Under the pieces are notes generated by a model. The model searched no databases. It saw only the letters and a list, made by a program, of their open reading frames with translations, and was not told the origin of the DNA. Positions 21,317 through 29,544 of a stretch of DNA of 64,000 bases are shown here, piece by piece (position 1 is the stretch's first letter; each line of letters begins with the position of its first letter). Both the position numbers and the translations under genes were made by a program. Source of the stretch: Asparagopsis taxiformis (lineage: Eukaryota > Rhodophyta > Florideophyceae > Bonnemaisoniales > Bonnemaisoniaceae); assembly GCA_030407315.1 (NCBI GenBank), contig JALQPE010001730.1, forward strand, positions 62,001-126,000, in the 5' to 3' direction.

Positions 21317-24300
21317 TCAGTTAGCTGGCCAATATTTTCTACCATAGTCAGCAAATATCTCCTCATCAGCTTCAACGTCTCTGGTCAGAACGACCTTGAC
21401 AGCATGGGGATTCTTGATATTCGAAGCAAAGTCCGGTTTGTCTATGGCATCGCCTTGTCGAAACTCGGCTGACTGTGTTCGACTCACCTCGGTCGCTTTC
21501 TCCGTTCCGTCAATGACCCGACAATCATTGAGGTAGCTGGTACAATTATAGACCGCTGGAACGAGCCAGACCTTCCGAACAGGTGCACCCCTCCCTATGT
21601 ACGTGGTTTCCAATTCCATGTTGTAGTCCTGGAACCTCTGTCCTGTGCACCCAAATCCTTCCGGGCCGTACATCACTGATCTCTGCGGTTCCGAGTCTCG
21701 AATCTTCGCATAGAAAATCGTCCCGTTGTACCAGCCAATGACCGTCCCCTTCTTCAGTTTCTTCGCCGCGAATACGCCAAACCCACCACCTCTTACCTCC
21801 GATTGCGAAACATAGACACCGTAGAATGCGGCATCAGCAGCCAGAATCGCGTCCGGGTCTATGCTCCAAAACGAGTGCATGTCCTCGGCCGGCCACTGGT
21901 CCATAGGCACCCCGCTCAATCTGTGAAGCATAGAACCGTCCTTCTTCATTGACGCAACGAACACAAGCAGATGGTTCGGCAATGCTGTCACAGCAGGTAA
22001 ACCTTCTGGTGCATCTGAGATGTGCTTCTGACGAAGCCTTGGAGCTTTTCCTGTGACCGGTACCGACTCGTCCCCAAGAATACTCTCCACCTCACGCTGC
22101 AAGATCCCCCCATATCGCCCGGCTTTCACCTCACTGACGAAAGCATGCAGTATCCACTCCTGCGATGCATCGTGGCACCTTTTTTCCTTCTCACACCCAA
22201 TGAACCGACGATACGTACCATCCCTCAACGTCATACACGCTATGGCTGTGCTGTATGTTCCCGAGAAGAAATCCATCACGATATCGTTCTGCTTCGAAAA
22301 TCGTTCCAGAAGCTCACGAAGAGTGGTCAACGCCTTCTGCTCATGGCGCAGTCGGTTGTTCTGCCCATCGTATTGAGCTTCACCAGCCGACAACCTCGGA
22401 ACGTTGTCAATCGCGTTGGTGAACCCAGGGTGCCTCGATATGTCCGGATTGTGCAACCTGTAATCCACCATATCGTATGCAGCCATACCCTTCCCCCGCT
22501 TATACGCATGGATAACGAAATCGTGCATATTATGCAGTGTGCACGTTTTCGTCGATGGATTGGACGTAAAGCTGTGTGGTCGGCGAGATAGCACGACTGG
22601 AACACTGTCCACAATCATCTTGCCAGGCTCGGCATTTCTGATTGCATCCATCCATGCCACGAGTTGGCGCACGCTGGAATAGATTAGAGCATGACCGCCA
22701 GGCCGAAGAACTCGAACTATTTCACACGCAACACTCGCCAACTCTTCCGGCTCCAGAATATCGTACTCCGAGTTTTCTCTGCCGCCTTCCCGCCTCGTGT
22801 TGAATGGAGGATCAGTGAGCACAAGCTGAACACTGTCCTCCAACACGCTATCTTCCAGGAAACTAATTTTGTCCTCCACCTCTTTGGCTACATCAGTGGC
22901 GTCACAATTCACAGTGTGAATGTAACGCCCCATCACAGCTTCCAGCTTGGTGACATATTCCGGCTTGGATTCCTTTCCGACGTCAACGAGCGGTGCTTCT
23001 GTAGGCGATACAGTGTCAACCTCCATAGCGTCATCCTCGGCCGCACCTTCTCTTGTTGCTGTTTCGCTAGCAACCGCCGCATTATCGTCCTCTCCACCAC
23101 CGCGCTCCAGCCTAGCCTTCTTCCTCTGTGGCTCCAGACTATCCTCTTCTATATCCTCGCTGCCATTGTTTGGCACTGCTGCGGATATTTCCATCTGCGC
23201 AGGTGCACCTTCAAGGATGCCAGGCTCGGGCGTATCCTCAAGACTGTGCAACTCATCCATGGTCAGAGGAAGCTTTCGTTGCTCTCGGGTTCGCAATAAC
23301 CAAGCCTTCAGCCTCCTCTGACCATCCAGGGCATGAGACGTGTTCAACTTGGCTCGCATGAACGAGTTCAATCCGAACTTGTCAGGAGTGTCGAAAAGCA
23401 AGGCTCGAAGTCTCTGCATCAGCTGACCACGCTCGGCGAACACATTCACCTCAGTGACACATTGGCGTATCGACAGCAGGAAGGCGCTTGTCAATGATCG
23501 CAGCCTTGCATCCACAGCCACTGGAAGGTCGGCACAGAACCCGTTTTCACTGTCTACAGTTTTCGGGACAATGGTCAGGTTTTTCCGATGCTCCTCGACC
23601 GCGCAGCCATCAGACCGATTCGGGAGTGACCTGAAGCAAAGGCTCGCAGGATCGAATACCATGAACGGCCAGCACATCGATTCAACATCCTCATACCCCA
23701 ACACTCTTGCCCCGGTATCCCACGCAGCTAACACACGGTCGACAACAAATCCAAGCTGGTTGGCTTGCGCACTGGATGTTGCAATTCCAACCATTCCACC
23801 ACCACCAATGGCCCCGGATGTGGCTCTGGCCCGCCTAGATGGCGCACTGCCCATCTCCTTACTGCGAATAGCCAAGATACACTGGCACATCATAACCATC
23901 AGCCTCCTGAACCGCTTCTGGCTAGCCTGCAAAGAATCTTGCATGTCGGATGTAGCGCCGTCTAGAAAGTACCTGCTCGAAAGCAGTTCGCGGTTCAGTG
24001 GAGAGGACAATTCTCCGCGGGGTGTCTTGCCAAACATTTCGACGGCACGAGAACTAGTCACCCCCACCTGTTTCGGAAACTCAACCATCCTCGGAGAATC
24101 ACCCATCTCTGCATTGAGTCCCCATGCATGACAAAACATTTGCCACAGACGCAAATCAATCGCACTCGAATCTTCTGCTCGGTGATACGGCCGAAGCACA
24201 GCCAGGATAGACATGCATGAGCTGTACTGCGGTTTACCACTCAGGCTTGAAGCAATTTGGCCGCTTGGATCGCAGGACTTGATCCAGCCCAACACATCGG

Positions 24301-24784
24301 CCATCCTCACAGACGAAATATGAGCGTACTTGTCCTTTCCTTTTTGGACCCAGTACTCGTCTCTGAGATCAACGGCGATCATCAGATACTCAACAAACAT
24401 CATGCGCCTTTGCAGGCCTGCAATGTCGTTGGATGTCGTCGCTCTCACACGGTCCAGCACAACAGCAGTACTGCTGTTGGTGTCCGCCACGATAGACTCT
24501 TCTCGCATAGGAATCGTAACGCCAGGAGGAAAGACGCCCTTCTCCATTCCACGTACAATTGCCATGCAGCGGTGCGCTCCATCCAATATCTCCAGAACGC
24601 CTTCTCGAAACCTGCCAGTCACGGGATGAGCTGTGTCATAACCGCTGTTGCGAATGCTCTCCATGAGCGCTTCCACATGACTTGCATCAACATCGCGAAT
24701 CGATACGAATTTGCTGACTTGATTGGGGTCGATGAACACCCATCCGTCGTGCTTTTCACCGTGATTGTGGAACGTTCCTTCCAT
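21317..24784 (-). CDS. ParB-like / DNA methyltransferase / SET-domain fusion protein (copy A, intact)
   Basis: The 1155-residue protein opens with a ParB-like domain (DGAHR at 68-72). A second conserved region follows at ~180-500. Next comes an acidic linker with a basic nuclear-signal-like patch (QRKKARLERG, ~553). The methyltransferase has motif IV DPPF at 659-661 region before motif I MDFFSGT (~837-843), the permuted order of beta-class N6-adenine/N4-cytosine enzymes. The SET-like domain spans ~995-1150 (GGGFGVFA, WYNGTIFY, a YLNDC in place of the usual NHS, then EEIFADYG). I take the ATG at 24,784, since the frame upstream lacks ATG. The expected roles are DNA base methylation plus protein lysine methylation at sites chosen by ParB (inference). 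It lies divergently from gene P, with the CC gene beyond, inside the CACTA-bounded region. Two further copies are broken. Confidence 0.85.
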   Translation of the reverse strand: MEGTFHNHGEKHDGWVFIDPNQVSKFVSIRDVDASHVEALMESIRNSGYDTAHPVTGRFREGVLEILDGAHRCMAIVRGMEKGVFPPGVTIPMREESIVADTNSSTAVVLDRVRATTSNDIAGLQRRMMFVEYLMIAVDLRDEYWVQKGKDKYAHISSVRMADVLGWIKSCDPSGQIASSLSGKPQYSSCMSILAVLRPYHRAEDSSAIDLRLWQMFCHAWGLNAEMGDSPRMVEFPKQVGVTSSRAVEMFGKTPRGELSSPLNRELLSSRYFLDGATSDMQDSLQASQKRFRRLMVMMCQCILAIRSKEMGSAPSRRARATSGAIGGGGMVGIATSSAQANQLGFVVDRVLAAWDTGARVLGYEDVESMCWPFMVFDPASLCFRSLPNRSDGCAVEEHRKNLTIVPKTVDSENGFCADLPVAVDARLRSLTSAFLLSIRQCVTEVNVFAERGQLMQRLRALLFDTPDKFGLNSFMRAKLNTSHALDGQRRLKAWLLRTREQRKLPLTMDELHSLEDTPEPGILEGAPAQMEISAAVPNNGSEDIEEDSLEPQRKKARLERGGGEDDNAAVASETATREGAAEDDAMEVDTVSPTEAPLVDVGKESKPEYVTKLEAVMGRYIHTVNCDATDVAKEVEDKISFLEDSVLEDSVQLVLTDPPFNTRREGGRENSEYDILEPEELASVACEIVRVLRPGGHALIYSSVRQLVAWMDAIRNAEPGKMIVDSVPVVLSRRPHSFTSNPSTKTCTLHNMHDFVIHAYKRGKGMAAYDMVDYRLHNPDISRHPGFTNAIDNVPRLSAGEAQYDGQNNRLRHEQKALTTLRELLERFSKQNDIVMDFFSGTYSTAIACMTLRDGTYRRFIGCEKEKRCHDASQEWILHAFVSEVKAGRYGGILQREVESILGDESVPVTGKAPRLRQKHISDAPEGLPAVTALPNHLLVFVASMKKDGSMLHRLSGVPMDQWPAEDMHSFWSIDPDAILAADAAFYGVYVSQSEVRGGGFGVFAAKKLKKGTVIGWYNGTIFYAKIRDSEPQRSVMYGPEGFGCTGQRFQDYNMELETTYIGRGAPVRKVWLVPAVYNCTSYLNDCRVIDGTEKATEVSRTQSAEFRQGDAIDKPDFASNIKNPHAVKVVLTRDVEADEEIFADYGRKYWPAN

Positions 24785-25297
24785 GGCGAACAAAGGTAGA
24801 GTTTTTAAGAAAGGGATAGTTGGTTGCTGCTTGACCAGGGTGGCGCAAAGCAGAAGTTGGTTGTTTAAAACAAAGTGTCAGCGAGTGGTAGCACTTCGGT
24901 GGCTGTTTCCTTTCCACCCCTGTCCGAACCTTTACAAGATAACTACATCGACTGTTAGCTCAATAATCAATGTAATACTAAAGTAATACTCAAAATATTT
25001 TTCCATGCAATTTATTGGGCCCCGTAACATCTCTAAGCGTATCTTTGTAGTCCAATCGTATGCATCCGACATTCACTTCTAGAACGATTATTCACATCAA
25101 ATTTTATGCTGCAATCAGTTCATGGCAGACATCATCCACACTGACGTGTCAATTTTGTCAATTGTCCATTCTATTTCTACACCACCTAAACATCTCTTCT
25201 GGACCTTTCCAATCCTCCTAGTATATACTACTCTTTAGCAGAAGGTAACGGTTAGGCTTTCACTAATACAACAATTCTATCCCATAGCTATCCCAAC
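24785..25297. promoter_or_regulatory. Divergent intergenic region between MTase-SET and P
   Basis: About 510 bp separate two start codons that face away from each other, so it should carry both promoters. The same divergent arrangement exists in the mirror copy (46,944-47,674). I could not pick out a specific promoter element shared by the two. Confidence 0.4.
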
Positions 25298-26659
25298 ATG
25301 CTTCCTCTCGCTCCAAACGACGTTATAGAAGTTCAATGGGAACTTCGGCCGTTTGGGAGGAAACGAAAAATTGTGTGGTGGTCTGCAATCGTCAAGGAAA
25401 TTACTCAGGTCAAGACCGAAACAGACCCATTCCTCCATGCATTGCTCGAATACAAAGCTGAATATGGTTTCGACTCTACCCTTTCTCAAGTCAAGATTTC
25501 AGATCGTAACGAGCTCGTCGACAAGGATTCCGGAAGGGTTCTCCCGTGGCGAAGTGGTGAGCTTCGCAGTATGGACTCACCTGCATCCCCAGCAGAGAGA
25601 GACCCGGACTACGGCATTGACCACACTCGCCACCGCCACCGCGGCATCCTTCAAGATTGCACTGCGGATCAAATGAAGAAGACCATAGCAGAAATGCTGG
25701 CAAGATTGGAAAAGCTGGAGTCAGCTGCCAAACATCCTCTTCCCCCTCCATTCGATTCCAACAGCTCCATGACCTCCTCTGCTCTGACTGTATGTAGCAT
25801 TCTGTTTCAGAAGCTTGGTGTGTACACGGACAAGCCCCTCTCCCTCCGGATGACAAAATCCGAGCACTCCAGGGGAATGCGACAAACATCGCAAGAAGAA
25901 ATCAGAGTACAGGCTGACTGCTCCCTTGCTCAATTCCGCACTATTGCCATTCAATGCAAGGCGAAAGAGAATCGTGATGTTCTCTTCCTGCCGTCCTTTG
26001 AGGACATCACCTTTCCCTCTGGAAATGAGTCGGATCTTTCCATCATTTTCCCCACCTTTCAGGCACTATGTGACTCCATAGGTACCTCGCAACACGGGTT
26101 CCAGAAAATATTGGTGAAGAGCAGGGCGGAACGCGATGGAGGCAGCTCATCGATTGTCCGAATTTTAGGAAATCTAGTCGACGTTGACTGCTCTCATGAT
26201 GCTCCTTCTTCCGCATTTCTCGTCGGCTCATCTGCTTACGTCCTGTCCAGCCCAGACCAACGTATGACAGTTCTTTGCAGAGACTCCTACGAGTTTGACC
26301 ATGTCAACAATACATTTTTACATCCCCTATGTCTTAGCCAACTATCACAGTCTAGCATCGTGGACTCTTTCCACCTACGTGATAAGGCTACTGTTACTTA
26401 TGGAGCAACGTTTTCGTTACTGTGGAGACGTATTCAGCGCCGAGCTTGTTACAGCACTTTCCAGCCTCTATCAACCGCAGAGACGTTTGGTACACTACAT
26501 CTACGCTTACCTTGCTGTATTTTCAGTGGTACTACTATATGCCAGGAGCTTGAAGACATTGGCTATGAGGCTATCTCTCGTCTTGGCTTCAATGCGGATT
26601 CAGACACTACCCACCCACCCTCTCCTCCACCTGCCACCTGCAGTCCGGAGCAAAAATGA
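25298..26659 (+). CDS. Cassette protein P (Tudor/chromo-like N-terminus), copy A
   Basis: A 453-residue protein that starts with a conserved block (IEVQWEL...GRKRKIVWWSAIV, then LEYKAEYGFDS and LPWRSGEL). It resembles a small beta-barrel reader such as Tudor, Agenet or PWWP, though the family assignment is uncertain. A short Leu/Glu helix follows (~125-145). The rest, with motifs LSLRMTKSE, DCSLAQF and FLVGSSAYVL, is shared with copy B at 45.6-46.9 kb. The tail CCIFSGTTICQELEDIGYEAISRLG is conserved in short blocks. Transcribed away from the MTase-SET gene and toward the CC gene. Histone or DNA reading on behalf of the methyltransferase is a guess. No stop or frameshift is present. Confidence 0.7.
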   Translation: MLPLAPNDVIEVQWELRPFGRKRKIVWWSAIVKEITQVKTETDPFLHALLEYKAEYGFDSTLSQVKISDRNELVDKDSGRVLPWRSGELRSMDSPASPAERDPDYGIDHTRHRHRGILQDCTADQMKKTIAEMLARLEKLESAAKHPLPPPFDSNSSMTSSALTVCSILFQKLGVYTDKPLSLRMTKSEHSRGMRQTSQEEIRVQADCSLAQFRTIAIQCKAKENRDVLFLPSFEDITFPSGNESDLSIIFPTFQALCDSIGTSQHGFQKILVKSRAERDGGSSSIVRILGNLVDVDCSHDAPSSAFLVGSSAYVLSSPDQRMTVLCRDSYEFDHVNNTFLHPLCLSQLSQSSIVDSFHLRDKATVTYGATFSLLWRRIQRRACYSTFQPLSTAETFGTLHLRLPCCIFSGTTICQELEDIGYEAISRLGFNADSDTTHPPSPPPATCSPEQK

Positions 26660-26934
26660 TAAAGCACACCTATCCGTAGTTATCCTGTTCCTGGGTATTC
26701 CATTCTAGAGCTCCTGTGGCCATCAATTTCTAGTAAAGACGGATACCCTCGCCCCTTCCTACTTCGACTATTCCACTACCTGTCTCTGCGCTGTTCCTTC
26801 GACTTGACACTATCGTCTGACTGGTTTCCTGATGTCTCGCACCTATCTACTTCCATCTATTACAAAATTCACCTCAACAGAAATTTTATTTCTTCATTCT
26901 TCGTCTACTACACCGAAACTGGTTTCATCCGATA

Positions 26935-28461
26935 CTACTCCCCTTCATTCTCGATTTCATCATCGACGAATACCTTCACATATTCTGCATCTCCTCCGTC
27001 CTCTTCCATAGACCTGAAGCTCTCCTCCAGCACTGATTCCCCCCCATCGTCTACGTTCAGTTCTTCATATCTATCACGCGATATAGTCAAAACCTCCTCA
27101 TTCATGAACCGACTACTCACCCGCTCCCCGGGAAGAAGCAGTTTCACTGCTTCATTGATTTCCCGGATTTGCGCTCCTTCCACCTCTGTTCCACTTTGAA
27201 ATTTCAAAATCGTTCGGAACCCGTATGCAAGTATGTAGATGAATTGCAAGGAGTATTCTGAACGTCGCAGGAACATGTTCTTATCAGAACATTGCGTGTA
27301 GGCGACTGCAAAGTTCAGTGCAACCTCTACTAAATTGATCCTCCTAGTCAAAAACCTCTTGTCCGGTTCTCCAATTATTTGAACTTCGTACTCGACTTTG
27401 AATAGCATTTCTTTTCGCACTGCAATGAAGTCGCGAAGAATCTTCATATTCTTGTCATCCATTGCTGCACGCTCCGCTGCATTCATTTTCCTCTGCGCCG
27501 AGTACAGACTTGGAACTGACTCAATGTCCAGCCCACCGTCGTGCAAATGATGCTCCATTCGGACTGAACCTTGAAACCCACTGTATAGAACGAATCCAAG
27601 ATCTCGGATGAACCGGTTTCGCACATGATCTCTGGACTTGTTCATAAACCCGGTCACTGCTGTGAGTGCCGATTTCGTCACAGTGATGCCTACCTCCTTT
27701 CTGTGCAACGGCCCATTGTCTCCAACCTTTCTTCGCTTCTGCTTTCGAGCGGCCCCATCACTTCCCTCGGACGTCCCATGCATTCCATCCATGCGAGCAG
27801 AGTCCGTTCCGCGAATTGTCTCCTCAATGGTCCCGGTAGTCACATACCCCCGCGCCCTCCACCGTTCGATACCTTCCGACGTTCCATTGGAGCTGGAACG
27901 GTCTCCTCCCTCTCTGAAAGAATTGTTTTGACACGTATTCTTGATTAAAGAGGTCACAACTTGGCAGCGCAATTCAATGTGGTTCCGGCCGGCAAGCGTC
28001 CTATTGAACACATCCTTTCGCTCATTGCTCTGCCTGGCGAACATCAGCGTATTGATTAGCTGGCATCCGTTGAAATGCCTATCCCTCTTATCCACCATTG
28101 CCTTCGTGTACGTTGGAACAACAGCACACAGCACAGCACACACCATTTCGAACGTGAACGATTTCTCCGCATCCTGCGCAATGCGGAGACGTTCCCTGTC
28201 CTTCTCGGAGGCGATCTTCTTCGGATGTCCTTGTCCCTGGCTCAGAAGCCCATCGACGATGCTCTTGACCTCCTGCATATCGGTGTTTAGCATGGAGACA
28301 GTCTTGGCGACATTTCCGAGAGTCTCGCGTAATTGAATGGTGCTCTTCTCGACGGCATCCATTTTATCACTCAGGGCTTTCAACTCTGCAGTGATGTTCG
28401 AAAAGCCCTCACGCGTTATTTCGGAAAATGCGGCGATGCTTACGGAGGTTTCGGGATTCAT
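26935..28461 (-). CDS. Cassette coiled-coil protein CC, copy A
   Basis: A 508-residue protein. The N-terminal ~100 residues form a heptad-like coiled coil (EITREGFSNITAELKALSDK onward). A helical middle with FTFEMVCAVLCAVVP and FNGCQLINTLMFARQSN follows, then a basic stretch (RKQKRRKVG, likely nuclear signal), the motif FMNKSRDHVRNRFIRDLGF, and an acidic tail (YVKVFVDDEIENEGE). I chose the ATG at 28,461; the frame upstream lacks ATG. It is the gene nearest the CACTA terminus, as in the mirror copy at 43.4-44.95 kb. CACTA elements often encode an accessory protein that binds subterminal repeats, and this position would suit such a role, but no DNA-binding fold is proven. Confidence 0.7.
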   Translation of the reverse strand: MNPETSVSIAAFSEITREGFSNITAELKALSDKMDAVEKSTIQLRETLGNVAKTVSMLNTDMQEVKSIVDGLLSQGQGHPKKIASEKDRERLRIAQDAEKSFTFEMVCAVLCAVVPTYTKAMVDKRDRHFNGCQLINTLMFARQSNERKDVFNRTLAGRNHIELRCQVVTSLIKNTCQNNSFREGGDRSSSNGTSEGIERWRARGYVTTGTIEETIRGTDSARMDGMHGTSEGSDGAARKQKRRKVGDNGPLHRKEVGITVTKSALTAVTGFMNKSRDHVRNRFIRDLGFVLYSGFQGSVRMEHHLHDGGLDIESVPSLYSAQRKMNAAERAAMDDKNMKILRDFIAVRKEMLFKVEYEVQIIGEPDKRFLTRRINLVEVALNFAVAYTQCSDKNMFLRRSEYSLQFIYILAYGFRTILKFQSGTEVEGAQIREINEAVKLLLPGERVSSRFMNEEVLTISRDRYEELNVDDGGESVLEESFRSMEEDGGDAEYVKVFVDDEIENEGE

Positions 28462-28799
28462 CTTGACCTTGCAATTGGAGTTTGCTAAAAGGAGAATTGC
28501 TTTGAAGGATGTCACGCTTAGTACAGCAGTGTTGTAGCAAATATCATTTCAGTGGATGCATCCATCCTGGTCTACTCTACATAATAATAATGCTTCCCAG
28601 TGCTCCGTAACGGTTATTTTTCATAATTTAGTGGTGGATGGTGCGTATTCTTTCCTTTGCCACCACCCACGTCCTGTGCATACCACACCTCGCTACCAGA
28701 CTGACGTCTCCTACTAGACACTTTCAATGCAAAGATAGATAGGTATAATTTGAAATGCTAAACTCAACATATTATAGCTACTATGTACATTCTCTCCTT

Positions 28800-29363
28800 A
28801 CGGTGAGACAAACCAGATATGTTCTGTTCTCCCAATCTTCCTTTCTCCAACGTCCTATTCAGCATCTAGCTTCCCCGCACCCAACTATCTGTAAAGCACC
28901 ATCACAATTAATATAGTCGTATACCACACACCATTCCAATATTTACCTTCACACCAACACTATGCTCCATATTTCCTCTAAGTCCACTCCACCAGACAGT
29001 GTTGTCAAACAATGCACGGTACTACCCGCAGACAATACAATTTGCTATCTACACTACTGTCTACAGATTTCCCCAGACAGTGCAGTAATACAGTACAATG
29101 TATTGTCTCAGACAGTAAAATGTACTGTCTGCACATACTGTCTGGCGGCAACACTTCCGGACAGTAAAATTTACTGTTCTGGACAGTAAATTTTACTGTT
29201 TTTGGTACTGTCCAGATTTCGTGCCAGTTTACTGCTGCAGCAGTATTCTGAAATTTCCAGACAGTAAATTTTACTGTCTCCGCGCACTGTCTTGGCCAGA
29301 CAGTAATTTTTACTGTCTCAGACAGTAAATTTACTGTCTGTTTTCATTCTCAACACCGTAGTG
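28800..29363 (-). repeat. Right terminal inverted repeat, CACTA type
   Basis: Reverse complement of 5472-6035 with scattered changes, ending CAACACCGTAGTG. The interior is rich in CAGTAAATTTTACTGTC-like palindromic repeats. The flank AAGCGCCTCCGTTCTTGC resembles the foldback-terminus text AAGCGGTCTTGC beside FB4. Confidence 0.8.
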
Positions 29364-29454
29364 AAGCGCCTCCGTTCTTGCTCCACCGGAAACGTTCGAG
29401 GTATTGATGTATTTCCAAGCGTTGTCTATCATCCGAAATCACAACAAGAACCTG

Positions 29455-29479
29455 CCGCGTCGCCGAATAGGCGACGCGG
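29455..29479. repeat. Hairpin CCGCGTCGCC...GGCGACGCGG
   Basis: Ten-base arms with a GAATA-type centre just downstream of the CACTA terminus. It lies in the decayed 5' part of the MTase-SET copy C gene, where the translation is Arg-rich. Confidence 0.7.
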
Positions 29480-29544
29480 CCGAAGAGGGGAACGAAGCCG
29501 CACGCGTCCCAGCCCATCGGAAAAGCACTAATTGAGCTTGTTAC

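Larger units (their letters stand above)
5472..29363. mobile_element. Putative giant CACTA-type DNA transposon (~23.9 kb)
   Basis: The left boundary reads CACTACGGTGTTG inward and the right boundary is its exact reverse complement. About 560 bp inside each end match as inverted copies (5472-~6035 and ~28,800-29,363). Both are full of CAGTAAA/TTTACTG subterminal repeats, the hallmark organisation of CACTA (En/Spm-like) elements. The enclosed DNA holds an MTase-SET/P/CC cassette near the right end, a decayed NB-ARC gene and many nested repeats. No transposase lies inside, so it would be non-autonomous. A clean target-site duplication is not visible (flanks ...CTGT and AAGC...). A further CACTA end at 20,043 means the region is composite, so a true single-element origin is uncertain. 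Confidence 0.55.
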
